Assembly: GCF_002234675.1 (NCBI RefSeq)
Contig: NC_019862.2
Coordinates: 24,052,160 to 24,116,159, forward strand
Direction: 5' to 3'
DNA from: Oryzias latipes
Lineage: Eukaryota > Chordata > Actinopteri > Beloniformes > Adrianichthyidae
Length of the DNA stretch: 64,000 bases
The translations under genes were made by a program, and so were the position numbers. Within the stretch, counting starts at the first letter, position 1. Every line of letters starts with the position of its first letter. Positions 53,169-64,000 of this stretch are shown one piece after another. A model generated the notes under the pieces. The model ran no database searches. It was not told where the DNA came from and worked only from the letters and a program-made list of their open reading frames with translations.

Positions 53169-53174
53169 AATAAA
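53169..53174 (+). other. gfi1: Poly(A) signal of GFI1
   Basis: AATAAA 355 bases after the GFI1 stop codon, followed by a T-rich stretch. Confidence 0.6.
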
Positions 53175-53233
53175 TATATTTCATCTTGCGAACTCGGGAT
53201 TTTGTCTCATTTTTATTACTATCGCAATTTGAA

Positions 53234-53243
53234 TTTATTATTA

Positions 53244-53273
<30 letters not shown>
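53234..53273 (+). repeat. ATT microsatellite
   Basis: About twelve near-perfect ATT units. Confidence 0.9.
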
Positions 53274-53274
<1 letters not shown>

Positions 53275-53639
53275 CGATTATGTGGGTGGGATCGAAAAGA
53301 AAATGTGCAAAGTGTGGGTTGTTCCACACACTTGCTGCCGTGATTGTGAACGCCCACACATGTTTGTTGTGACCACTGAAGCACCGTGTTTGGACCTTCA
53401 ACAACCAGAGCTGATCCAATCGGTGGCCAACAACCTCATTTATTGTTGCGTTTTGGTGGAAAATCAACAGACAAAAGCGTGGAAACGGTTTCAGAGACGT
53501 TTTTCTCTGAGAAAAATAATTCAGTAAAAAGATCCCAGAGAAAATTAGTTCCGTTTTTTTTAAAACTTGAATTCAATTTGTGTTTTTAATTTTCGCCACA
53601 CATAAAAGGAATTCACCACTTTATTGCAGCAGTCTCAAT

Positions 53640-54370
53640 CCGATCGGGTGTCACCTCACTTGCAGCCCTGCGCACGCGCCATTAATCTGACTAAACCCTT
53701 TAAAAAGCGAGAATTCCTCCTCGGATTTATTTATTTTTTCTTCCTTAAAACATCTCCCCACTGCCGCAGGCGGGCCCATCAAATATGAATAGAATGCAGC
53801 CCGATCGATCCAAAAGCGCAGAATCACAACTTTGCAGTCTGACGCTCCAATCCGGACCCGCATCCTTCTCCAAACACGCACTGCGCACAAACGCGCACGG
53901 GGGAGAAAATATTCCACTTCCTCTAGACAAACATAGATGTGCAATTAGAAAGTCCAGGTCAGGCTTCTGTGGGTTTTACGTGATTCATTATTAATCTGAA
54001 GTGAAATATTAATAATAAAAGATAGATTTTAAAGACCCTTCTCTGGGTTTGATCTGGATTTTCGTGACATCAAAAATACCAACACACTGCGCTGAAACTT
54101 CTCAACAAAAGCCATTATGGTCACTTTTTGGGAAAACATCTGGTGATTTGCGCGTCAAACAGAGAAATAAAGAGGGCACAGGTGTGATTATTGCCCCTGG
54201 GGAAGATGGGTCTGTGTGTGTGTGTTTGGGGGTGGGGTCAGGTCTGCCTGTGTACTGTAATAATAGAGCAGTTTTAGCTCCCACGCGCCGCTCAGCAGAT
54301 TCCGCGCAGGTCCGACCAGTTCCGAAATGCGCAAAAAGGTGACACGGATGCGGGATTTGCTAAGGTAAGC
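53640..54370. promoter_or_regulatory. Candidate regulatory block downstream of GFI1
   Basis: GC-richer, CpG-containing and low in repeats compared with its surroundings, with no supported coding frame. Its position just 3' of GFI1 makes a conserved enhancer plausible. This is inference only. Confidence 0.2.
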
Positions 54371-56199
54371 TCCAGAGAACAGGCACTGATTAACGGCCGC
54401 AAAGGGAGGTGACCTGCGTTTTGTTTATAGTTTTGGGCCAAGAAAGTTTCTGCACCATCCTGCCCCCCGTTTTTTCCCCACTGGCAGTTGACACCCAAGC
54501 AAGGGGAGAAGCTGGCTCTTTTGTTGCACGGGCTTATTCATTATTCAGTTCATCTGAAAAACAGACTGAAAACTAACCGTACAGCTGTCATGGAGCAACA
54601 AGACGTCCCCAGAAATTATTTATCGTGCTGGAGAAGAAAAGGCAGCAGGATGAGGGAAAAATAATAACAAGAGACACCAGCCAGGCAGCAAACAGGCTGA
54701 ACACGCCAAGAGAGCCCACCCCCGTGGGACTGCTGCACAAGGAGGCTTCTCAGCTTCTGGTTGTTGCCACAAAGTTTTCTAAAATCACCTTCCATCGGTC
54801 TTATTTCTTGTGATGGCATCCTGCTCCTGGAAGGGGAAAAGTTCCTGCAGAAGTTTTGGGAAAGCCTCAGCTCCTGAGGTTGAGTCAAAAATGTACAAAA
54901 ACACAAAATCCCTGCAACTTCCAACACAAGGAGGCAACAAACATCTCCTTTTCATTTCCACAAAACAGTGAAAACAGAAAGCGAATACTGTCTACTCCTA
55001 TACGGAGGAAACCCAGTCAAATTTTATTTAGACCCCCTTCTCTGACTAAAGTAGCTCAAACTGCTTTACATAAAATTGGTTCTAATTAAAAAACCAAAAG
55101 CAAGACAAAAAAGAAAAAATTATAAAACACATGCAATTACTCCCAACAGACAATGTCACACAACACAATACAGCATAAAAGGAAACACTGATAAATTGTA
55201 AAATAGAAATCTGGGATTAAAGGGAGCAGAAAGGAACAAACATGTTTTTCCTCCAATTTTACATTCTAAGAACGCAAAAAAAGAGTGATAAAAATAAAAA
55301 TAAAATACTGTATCCAAACATGGGTTTATGTCTTATTTCTAAATCTGGGAACTTGGAATTAAGAAAAGTGGTTCACTGATTTTATTATTTGGGGGCAATT
55401 CTTTCTTTAAATTTCTTCAAGGCGATTTGTGATTTGCTTTATTTAATAGATTGTTTTAGATTCTTCCATATCGTGACTTCTTGAACAGAAACACACACTT
55501 CTTTTATTTTTGTTCTAAAAATCTCACAGCCTTCATGAGTACTTTGTCTTTCTACAAACAGCTCCAAATGTGTTTGATTATTGAAAATAAAGGCCAATAC
55601 TTCGAGCATCTGGTGTAAATTATTCTTTAAATGACCAAATTATAAAAAGAAAATGAACTTTTTCACGTCTGTGTAGATTTTCTATGTCAGGCCTAAAATG
55701 GCCTTCTGGATCACAATCTTCAGGGGAAAAAAATCTGCCATCACTGATAATATTAAAGAAAAAGGGTAAAAAGTTATACCTTTGTGTTTTTCCCTTTTTT
55801 TAAAAACTTGTGGTGACAAACATTTGTATTGTTTTTACAGTTGAATTGGTTAAAAAGAGATAATTTCACCATAAATGATCTGACTGTGCTGAAAATGAGT
55901 GAAAAGGCGTCCAAATCCTGACAGTGGTCCTAAACACGTCCAGTTTTCACATAAACATTCTGTCAGTGTTGCTTCATTAGATAGTTCACAGTTTTCTTTT
56001 TTTTTTTTTTAAATACGTTGAGAAAAACATTTTCATTTTGTTTTATTTCTAACGTTTATGAAGAATGTTTTGGTTCATTCCTGTAAAGAAATTTTCTATT
56101 GGAATAAAAAACAATCAACCATTTGTTCAGAAACCTGGAAAAACCAAAGCATCAGGTTAATGAACTGATTTTAAACCAATCATGGAAGGGACGGGGGAC

Positions 56200-56218
56200 G
56201 GGGGGGGGGGGGGGGGGG
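56200..56218 (+). repeat. Poly(G) tract
   Basis: Nineteen G in a row after a G-rich lead-in; can form a G-quadruplex and is assembly-prone. Confidence 0.85.
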
Positions 56219-56970
56219 CAGACGCATGAAAGCATTTTTTTTGGCTTGGCTGTTGTTTAATACCATCTCATGATATGACAACTACCCACAAAGATTGTGG
56301 TTTCAAATGGTAGCCGACATTTATTCCTGAATGCCTTGAAAGCTTTCCATTAGCTCTGCTGTGAGGGTCTGCAGCCCCGAACAGCATGAGTCCAGGGGGG
56401 AACGTGGGATGGAGGCTTTTGGGGAAGGGCTTGTCCATGAAGCTCTCTGCACATTTAAAAACATGTTTACCCGCTTCATTTAGCATTACATATCAGTGGA
56501 CAGTTTAGATGTGAGCTGTCGCTCAGGAGGGGCAGAGCCCCCCTCCACCCTTTCAGCCTGCTCCTGATTTTGCATTCTGTCTGAGCATCAACTGCAAAGT
56601 TTGATCTCTTCATTCTTGCCCCCCACACTTTGCTGTTGTTCTGGCCTTGTCTTTCATCTGTGGCAGATATTTTACAAACTAGAGTGGGCAAAAGGATTAC
56701 ACCCCCTTTAATAAAAAAAAAGCCTATAACTCTCTAAAATACATAAAAGTCAACAAAATCAATTAAAAAATGACCCAGTTTAGGCATTCAGCTTTACCAG
56801 AATCAGTTTTTAAAACATTATAAAATGCAACCACAAGGGGGCGAAATCCAAGCTTTCTTGTGCATGTCCCAAGTCTGGGTAATTGCAGAGTCAGAAAGGT
56901 CATCTGCTTTGAAGACAAGTCAATCATATATGTGAACCATCGGACGCGATGATTCACAATGGCCATTCTT

Positions 56971-57310
56971 AGAGACCCACTCTGATAAATTTTTGCCTTT
57001 GGTGTTTTTAAATGTTCTTGTAGCATTTTTCCCTTGATGGACGACACGTATAAAGAAAGTTATGCTCATAACTGCTGAGTATTACTTATTTCTGTGTAAA
57101 CAGATGGATGTCGGGAAATGGGAGTGGGCTCACTCCACGCCAAAGGTCCCTCCCATGATTTAGAGTCGAATCTCTAACAAACTTTTGCAGCTCTGCAGAA
57201 AATATGTCAGAGGAAGCAACAGGTTTTTATATTTGGCTAAAAAATAGCATAAATATCATTACAAGACCACTGGGAATGCTTTTAAAATAGAGGAAGCTGC
57301 TGAAAGAACT
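56971..57310 (-). mobile_element. MITE-like repeat, inverted relative of 23915-24150
   Basis: On the minus strand it reads GCATTCCCAGTGGTCTTGTAATGATATTTATGCTATTTTTTAGCC and TTTTCTGCAGAGCTGCA in the same order as the copy at 23950-24045. It ends ATCAGAGTGGGTCTCT, an inverted match to CCCACTCTGAT. Confidence 0.5.
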
Positions 57311-58271
57311 TGGCTCAAACAGTGCAGGAAGGTATTTTGACACTTTTTCCTTGGAGTTCACCTTTATGTCTTTACAAATTGTTCTAAGCTCTTTGGTTAC
57401 CATTTCTGTCTCTTTCCTTTGTCATCAGTTTTCCTCTTGCAGTCACATCCAGGGAGGTTGACTACATGCATGTGGATCCGAAACAACTGAGTAATCAGTC
57501 GTACATTTTCATTTTTTCCTTTAAACAATTCTTTCAATAATTTTCTTGCTAACCTCCTGAATTAGATCCTGGCCTTCTGCTGTCCATCTTCAGTGTAGGC
57601 CACGTTTAAAGCCACATATTACTATAAATGTCTGCTTTTTTAAATTAAAATTTTATTTATTTTTTCTTGTTTGATTTCATCTCAACCACCATTGTGGATT
57701 TTTTGTGGTTAACAAAAGAGGGGGTCTCCAAAAAAGTGTCCTCCTGTGTAAATATAATTGTTTGCCTTGTTGACGTTTTTTTTTAACAAGGAACAAAGAT
57801 AAAAATAATTGAGAAACCATATGAGATTTAGAAGCAACTGTAATAAATCAGGTGAACCCGAAAACATTTTTGTTTTTCCTTGACCAGGGCGCATGTGCGA
57901 ACAAACCAAGTGGGTGTTTGCTGAGTGGACGTTCATTAAAAACAGTTTTTGGAGCTTTCAGACTTTTTCCCACCAAAACGTTGCAGCGGGAACTCCGCCA
58001 CACTTAATTCCATCACCACGAACTTTTCTGTCGCCAGTCTGAAGTCAATTGTGACGCAAAAAAGGTTGTGAATAATAGGTAGATACGCACACGTTTCCAC
58101 CCGTGCGCAAAACAGTTCGAGCGCATTGCGGAGAGCGTCCTCTGCTTTTTGTCCTGCGAACTTTTAGACTAATCAGTTTTAGATGATGGAACCAATAAAA
58201 AAATAAAAATAAATCACGGAGTTAGAGGTCATTTTCAATGTAGACAGAAAAAAATAAACATTTTTCCTTAA

Positions 58272-58476
58272 CCCTTGTGCTATCCTAGGCACTTTATCAT
58301 TGAGAGTTGGGTCATCTAGACCCACTAGACAGTGCTCTGAACCTTTTTTCTTCAATGATTTGTGATCTTCACTGGTGTCCATGGATTACATGAAATCTTT
58401 CCACCTTTTTCCACCTTTGTCATGGTAGGGAGAACACGTCAATGTAAGGGTGGGGTCACTTAATATAGCACAAGGG
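58272..58476. mobile_element. piggyBac-like MITE
   Basis: Terminal CCCTTGTGCTATCCTAGG and the inverted ATAGCACAAGGG; left flank TTAA (58268-58271), right flank TTAC. It is 205 bp with no coding capacity, close to a common fish MITE. The interior has 'gggtcatctagacccac', an internal palindrome. Confidence 0.75.
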
Positions 58477-60925
58477 TTACAAACTGTATGAAACAAAACA
58501 CCACATCTATGTGCACTTAAGCTTCTTTTGGGATTAAAAAATGACTTGTCACCTGATCTGGAAATCACAGCACATCTGTTTTTTCTACCTTGCTTTTTCT
58601 CAAAACTCACACATTTTGCTTCACTTTGTTCACAGAAGCCACACAGATGTACCTTCAGATGTCCAAACATGTGGTCACCTATAGATAAAAGTGCTGCTGT
58701 TATTGAGGTAAACTGTAATTCATTCTGTGATTTATTTGTTTCTGAACATATTTGGTTCATCACAAAGGCTGAGTTTGTGCTGCTGCAACCAAAATATGTA
58801 TCAAACATATTTTTTATTGTCATTAAGAAATGTAAATTTTACATTTAAGAGTTTATGTGTTGTGCCTTGAGACAACTGCAGATGTGGACAGGCCCTTTAC
58901 GAAGAAACTGAATTTAAAAAGAAAAAGTGCTGCAGAGAGCCCATCTTAAACAAAAAAACAAAAAAAAAAACACTCTAAGAAAACAAGATGGACAAAAAAA
59001 CCCAAAAAGGATCAACTTTAGAGCCAAAAAAACGGTCCTAAAATGGATTTAGTTTGTAAACATAATTTTTTGGCCCATGAAGCATACATTTGTTCTCCCT
59101 TTCTTTGCAAATACATGTAAAAAATACTTTAGTTTATGAGAAAGCACTAAATAATAAATAACAGTAGAATGGTGTTCATTGCTGTGGTGATGCTAAAATG
59201 CTAGTGAAGACAGAACGTTTGCTCCAATCTGGCACATTGGAATGGTTCAGTCCATGATGACAACACACAAAAGCTTTCTCTCTCAGTTTTGGCTATGCAA
59301 ACAGAAAATGATTTGCAGCACACCATGTTACTCTGTGAAACACTCGTCCTCATAAGCAGGCCTGATTGTAGCTATGAATCGTTCTGAAAAATTCATAAGA
59401 TCCATTTCCATCCGAACAGTGACGAGAGCAAACAGCCATGTGGATCCATAAGAGCAGCCCGCAGCTGGAGGAAGCAGTACAAAACGACAAAGATTTATTC
59501 TCAGCCACGATCAAATATTTATGCTGAGGCATTCAAGTAAAGTTACTTTTTGTGTTCTGATTTAATGAATGATTTGAGCTGCAGCAGAGCTGGGAGGCAC
59601 AGATGTTGGGTTTGCTGAAGCCTGCACTAATGCCCATTCAGGGGTCTTTGTGGTCATGTGTCAGACTGGAGCGGGATCAGCGCTGCCGATCAGAGCACAG
59701 AGGACGGCAAAAGCAGTCTAGACGAGAAGGAAGAGGAACATGGCTGAAGGTCAAAAACCTGCAAGAAAAAAATAAATAAATAAAACCAAGAACCCATCAT
59801 CTGCATCTCCTTTAATCAGGTACGGGTCGCCTTTAGAGGGAAAAGGAGTTTTCCAAAAAGCCTGTCTTTGAAGAGACTGATCGAAGGAAACAGATCCTGG
59901 CAGGCCGACGACTCTCCCATTCTCCCTCTGGCATCCTCTGAAACATTAATGACCTCCAGCTAAATCTGATCTGCCCTCCTTTGCTCACGATTTTTATCTT
60001 TGCGCTGAACTCTGTCTCAGTCACGCCTGATTCATCACAGCTGAGCTAAAGCCCAATTAAAAAAAAAAAGTCTGAAAATTAAGTAAAACAAAAGACTTCA
60101 GTACGCTTCAGAGAGGTTTAAAGTCAGAGAGCGCTCTGGATCAGATGACCTAAAAGGAAGCAGCGAGTGGGCAGAAAGTGCCAGGAGACATCAGAGGCAG
60201 GTGACACATACATTCTAACACTTGAGCGAACACTTAAATTGATAAAAGGAGTTTGGGGGGGCGGGGAAGCTAAAAGCTTCCATCACTTTCAACAAGACAT
60301 TGGTACCCAAAACACAGTGTGTCAGTATCTTTAAACACCGGTGAGAGGAAGGATGACAGAATCATTCTGACAGCCATTTCACATGTAACATCTCCCATTC
60401 ATCCACCTTGGGGAGTTTCTGGGCAGTTTTCCCATGCTGCCGGGGGAACCAGGCCCTGTGTGTTATGGTCGAGTGCACTGAGCTGGGCTTATGAGCCAGA
60501 ACATGCATGGCGTATTGATCCAATCCTGACAGGGTGTCAGTCTCCCAGAGATACGGCCGGCAAGAAGCAGTTATCTGTGTCCGTTAAGGTGTCCGCAGCA
60601 CCCGTATTGATTTGGGAACGACTCGACACCGGGAACTGTCATCAAATTTTCAATTTTACAAAGGCCAGCGCAGACGGCGATGAAGTCTGCATGCGAGTAT
60701 GGATTTGTTGACACTGCGTCGCTCAATACCAGACAGATGCAGCTCTGCACAGACAGGAGCATCCGCCTGGGTCTTTGTCTCACCCGGGGAGCTTTCAACT
60801 GGCAGTACACGGGTACAAAAAGCAGCTTTACACCATGTTAATAGATGTGAAAAAAGACTGGCCTACAGTGCTGCTGCAGCGTGTGTAGGGGGCTTGAACA
60901 GATGTTCGCCGCAGACACACAGACA

Positions 60926-60946
60926 CAGCAGCAGCAGCAGCAGCAG
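60926..60946 (+). repeat. CAG trinucleotide run
   Basis: Seven CAG units in non-coding sequence. Confidence 0.85.
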
Positions 60947-61239
60947 CCGCCCCTCCCTGTCATTGTTTGCTACACGAACAAAGCTTTACAAAAAGGGGGT
61001 CAAGGTCAAGATTTTCCCTGGTGAGACCACCGTCTCCATTAGCTCTTAGCTCGCCGGCGTCTCCTTTACCCCTTCATGAAAACCTTCAGGAATCCACTTC
61101 CAGACCCGTTTACTGCAGAGGGAAAGAGGCCGAATGAGAAATAAACATCAGTTGTCACAAAAACAAAGATGACCTCCATTATTTTGACTGCGTTTCTGAT
61201 GTTGGATGACCCTCCTTACAGGGAAATCTAAGAACATTT

Positions 61240-61900
61240 TTTACTGTAATTGTAACAAGGAATCGACTTAATCAATGAATCCATTTATAATTCTAACAAT
61301 CCAAACAGATCGACCTGTCTGAGGCAAGTTGTTTATCGAATTGACCCATACCCTCATAAAATTGTTTCAAAAAGAAATAAACCGATGATAATCAATAGTG
61401 GAAAATACTATTAGGATTGAGGCCTGGAAGATTTATTTTATAAAGGAAAAATGACCAAGTGCATCACAACACACATGTGACACAGCAAAAAATGATCAAT
61501 CCATCATTCCAGTCTAATGTGTGCAAAGACATGTGACCATAGTCAGGTAGAATGTTCTAATAATGTTCCCTTTGGATTATTCTAATGATGAAAAAAAAAC
61601 AACAGAAAAACAGTGGGCTGAATTTCATGAAACTAAAATGCTAAGAGGTTTAACATTCAGTCTTGTTAACTTGTTTGTTTGTCCACATATTTAGTTCATA
61701 TTTGATGATCTTGAAAGAAATCTGGAAAACTTCATCTGCACTGTTCAGTACCAGGTATTTATCTCTGGCTAAAGATGTCCTGGAATGTTTTCTGTCAGTT
61801 AAATCGGTGCGTTCAAAATGAACCAATATCGACTCTGAATCGTGTTGTCAACTACAAATCATGATATGAATTAAGTCGTTAAAATGAATCGTAATATCCC
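61240..61900 (-). repeat. Dispersed repeat, inverted relative of 21660-21870
   Basis: Contains TGCACTGTTCAGTACC, GGCTAAAGATGTCCTGGAAT and several AATCG/ATTCG motifs (GAATCGACTTAATC, AATGAATCGTAATATCCCT), the reverse complement of the other copy in the same order. Confidence 0.5.
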
Positions 61901-62129
61901 TAATATTTAGGTTTGTGCTTTTACAGCCTCCTTTTGAGCTTTTTTTTAAAATTTGTTTTAAAATATGTTTGCAATGCCACCTAATAAAGAACATTAAAGC
62001 AAAAATAAATACATCCATAAGGGAGGTTTATCAAAATGTAAATGCAGTTTTATCATTTTCAGACCTAAAACTATTTCTTTCATCCTCACATACATGTACA
62101 TTTTATATAAAAAACAAAACAAAAGGTAA

Positions 62130-62310
62130 AGTCAAAAACCCATTAGCCAGATGTATGACAGTTGTTCTCCGTATTTGACCCATCCCCTGGGGGAGCGGTG
62201 AGCTGAAGACAGCCGTACTCGGGAACCCCTTTGGTGGTTTAACCTCCTCATCCAATACTGCTGAGTGTCAAAAGGGAGGCATTGGCTCCCATTTTTAGAG
62301 TTTTTGCTGT
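62130..62310 (+). repeat. SINE-type repeat fragment, second copy
   Basis: 'gtatttgacccatcccctgggggag...cctttggtggtttaacc...tactgctgagtgtcaaaagggaggca' matches the left part of the repeat at 30690-30870. Confidence 0.55.
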
Positions 62311-64000
62311 GCTTTCTCAGCTACTGCTGTCAGATGGATTGAAACAATCTTTCTCCTTTTGGTTTTTTTTTCTGCTCCATGCTCTGTTTTGCATCATCAG
62401 GACCTTTGTTCTCATCTGAAATCTTCCTTCTAAAAGTGACTCTTTCAGACACAAGCTGAGAGAAAACATTGAGAGGGAGTCCAAATCTACAAGTACAAAC
62501 AGTTGAAGCAGCAATCACTAAAGCAAATCTGAACCGCACCAGCATTTCTGAAAATCAAATTCCACTTTGAGGCACAGAAAGCCGCAGCGTTCCTCAGCAG
62601 GACCTGGGGGAGAGGCCGCTTTCCTGACGAGCACAGCGGGATCCCAGAGCGCCGCCGAGCCGGCAGCAGCCTGACATCTCCCAGGGAAGCCAACTGGAAA
62701 AATGTTCACTTAAAGCCTCTTACTTTCTAACCGGCCACCAAGGAAATATCAAATGGAAGAGGAAAATGGAGACTTTAGTTCACTATGGCATGTGCTCCAC
62801 AAATGTCCCAGTCAAAACCCTCTCAGATGTTGTTGTAGAAGGATAAATATTTTAGAAAAATCTAAGATCTGAGATTTCATAAGCTAGTCGCTTTCCAACA
62901 CATTTTGGAGCAGATTTACCAGACCAAATATATTTATTAGACACATCAACAGGATGATGTATTCCAGGTCTCATGTAGGACATTTGGAATGCTTTATGGC
63001 TATAATTTTAACAAGATAATGACATGTATTTTATTTAAACTGCGTTTAAAATATATCAAGATGCCAAAAATTGTCAGATCACTGTTTATTAAAGCCATTG
63101 TAAGATCTAAAGAGAATGCTGAGAGGGTTCTGGTTATTTCTTTTAGTTCTTCGAATGAAGAAAACGTTCTACTTCTCAATACTTTATAAATAATTCCAAT
63201 GTTTGCAATTTTTGGTTATGAAATGCTCTTCCAAAGCTGCATCCTCTTTTTATATATTGGCTCAGCTTTAATTTAAAGTCCTGACCAGACAAGTGGCGCC
63301 CTCTCTAGTTGGAAAGTGAGCGCTGCCTTCACTATGACGTTGCTGTAAGTCAAGTTAGCAGCCTACAACAGAGTATAGTTGGAAGTACAAATACCAAATG
63401 CTTATATTAAATTGTTGTAATGATCCTTATTGTTTCCACATTTTAATCATTTACAGCATTTTCTACACTTAAAAATAGTTAATTGATTAAAAATGAACTA
63501 AATTTTGGGTCAATTTCATCACAATTCTACTGGAATACAAGACGACATACATAAGTCATTTAATTTAGTATTAATGAAAGAAATTTCCAAATCAAACCCA
63601 AAAATTAATCTACTTTTGCACTTCCTAAAAGCATGAAGCAGCGTCAAAACCAAACCTCACCAGCCAGCAATTAAGACAATGAAATCAGGGCCTCACAGTG
63701 AGCGAGGGATCCGTCTGCGTCTTTGTTTGCTTTGAGGCTTTTGTCCGAAGCTTCTGTCACCACAAGGTAATACGGAGAGCAGAGCGGCAGATGTCAGCTA
63801 AATCCAGACGTTCAAACACGCATTCTCTTTGAAAATCAGGACTTGAGCTGCTCCTCTGATAAAGCTGTCAGGAGGACAGAGACCCTCTGATGGTCTCCAT
63901 TATCAATCACACAGAAACACTGAGGGATCCGGGACTCTGAAGTCCTTGAGAACATGTAATTAACTATGTAATACCTCATCCAAGATATCATAGATGTACA

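Larger units (their letters stand above)
52815..57900. other. GFI1 3' UTR and downstream intergenic region
   Basis: AATAAA at 53169-53174 probably ends the GFI1 mRNA. Beyond it are an ATT microsatellite (53234-53273), a GC-richer block (53640-54370), a weak repeat with 'attttatttagacccccttc...aaactgctttacataaaatt' (55018-55080), a G run (56200-56218) and a MITE-like repeat (56971-57310). No coding exon is supported. Confidence 0.55.
57901..64000. other. Distal intergenic region, no gene supported
   Basis: Contains a piggyBac-like MITE (58272-58476), a CAG run (60926-60946), a dispersed repeat near 61240-61900 and a SINE-type fragment (62130-62310). Open frames are short and lack motifs. A GC-richer stretch at about 59550-61100 may be regulatory. 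Confidence 0.5.

Noticed and set aside
58386..58848. Overlapping plus (106 aa) and minus (145 aa) frames.
   Set aside because: Both run across the end of a MITE or lack motifs; neither shows splice or homology evidence.

Overview
The window is vertebrate nuclear DNA and almost certainly comes from a ray-finned (teleost) fish. The genes have many small exons with phase-consistent GT-AG (twice GC-AG) introns. The AT-rich introns carry fish-style dispersed repeats (Tc1-like, hAT and piggyBac-like MITEs, CR1/L2-type LINE pieces, tRNA-like SINE families). The gene order DIPK1A - RPL5 - EVI5 - GFI1 is the conserved block also found on human 1p22. I cannot name the species from sequence alone. Nothing here looks prokaryotic, and I see no CRISPR array, operon or tRNA gene.

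Layout: (1) 75-590: the 3' end of an unrecognised plus-strand gene (two phase-compatible exons). (2) 1168-3204: exons 2-5 of DIPK1A (FAM69A) on the plus strand, with exon 1 outside the window. (3) 3499-8147: the complete RPL5 gene on the minus strand, eight exons, 297 aa, tail-to-tail with DIPK1A, with a 5'TOP start near 8228, a GC-AG intron and a candidate H/ACA snoRNA in intron 5. (4) 8230-13740: intergenic, with one LINE remnant. (5) 13750-48219: EVI5 on the plus strand, with a probably non-coding first exon in a CpG/CRE-containing promoter and 19 coding exons from 20196 to 48219. Its introns hold most of the mobile elements. (6) 50603-52814: GFI1 on the plus strand, six exons, 380 aa, SNAG domain plus six C2H2 zinc fingers. 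(7) 52815-64000: no gene that I can support, only repeats, one piggyBac-like MITE and GC-richer blocks that could be regulatory.

The genes do not form one pathway. DIPK1A is an ER-resident divergent kinase-fold protein. RPL5 is uL18 of the 60S subunit and carries 5S rRNA. EVI5 is a TBC/Rab-GAP coiled-coil protein. GFI1 is a SNAG zinc-finger repressor of blood and sensory-cell development. Their proximity is deep vertebrate synteny; regulatory elements of GFI1 in the neighbouring EVI5 introns are a plausible reason, but this is inference.

I found no convincing new biological system. The items most worth checking are the unassigned two-exon gene end at the left edge, the snoRNA candidate, the two GC-AG introns, the unresolved EVI5 translation start, the nested transposons with intact 8-bp duplications, and two coding-looking minus-strand frames inside EVI5 introns.
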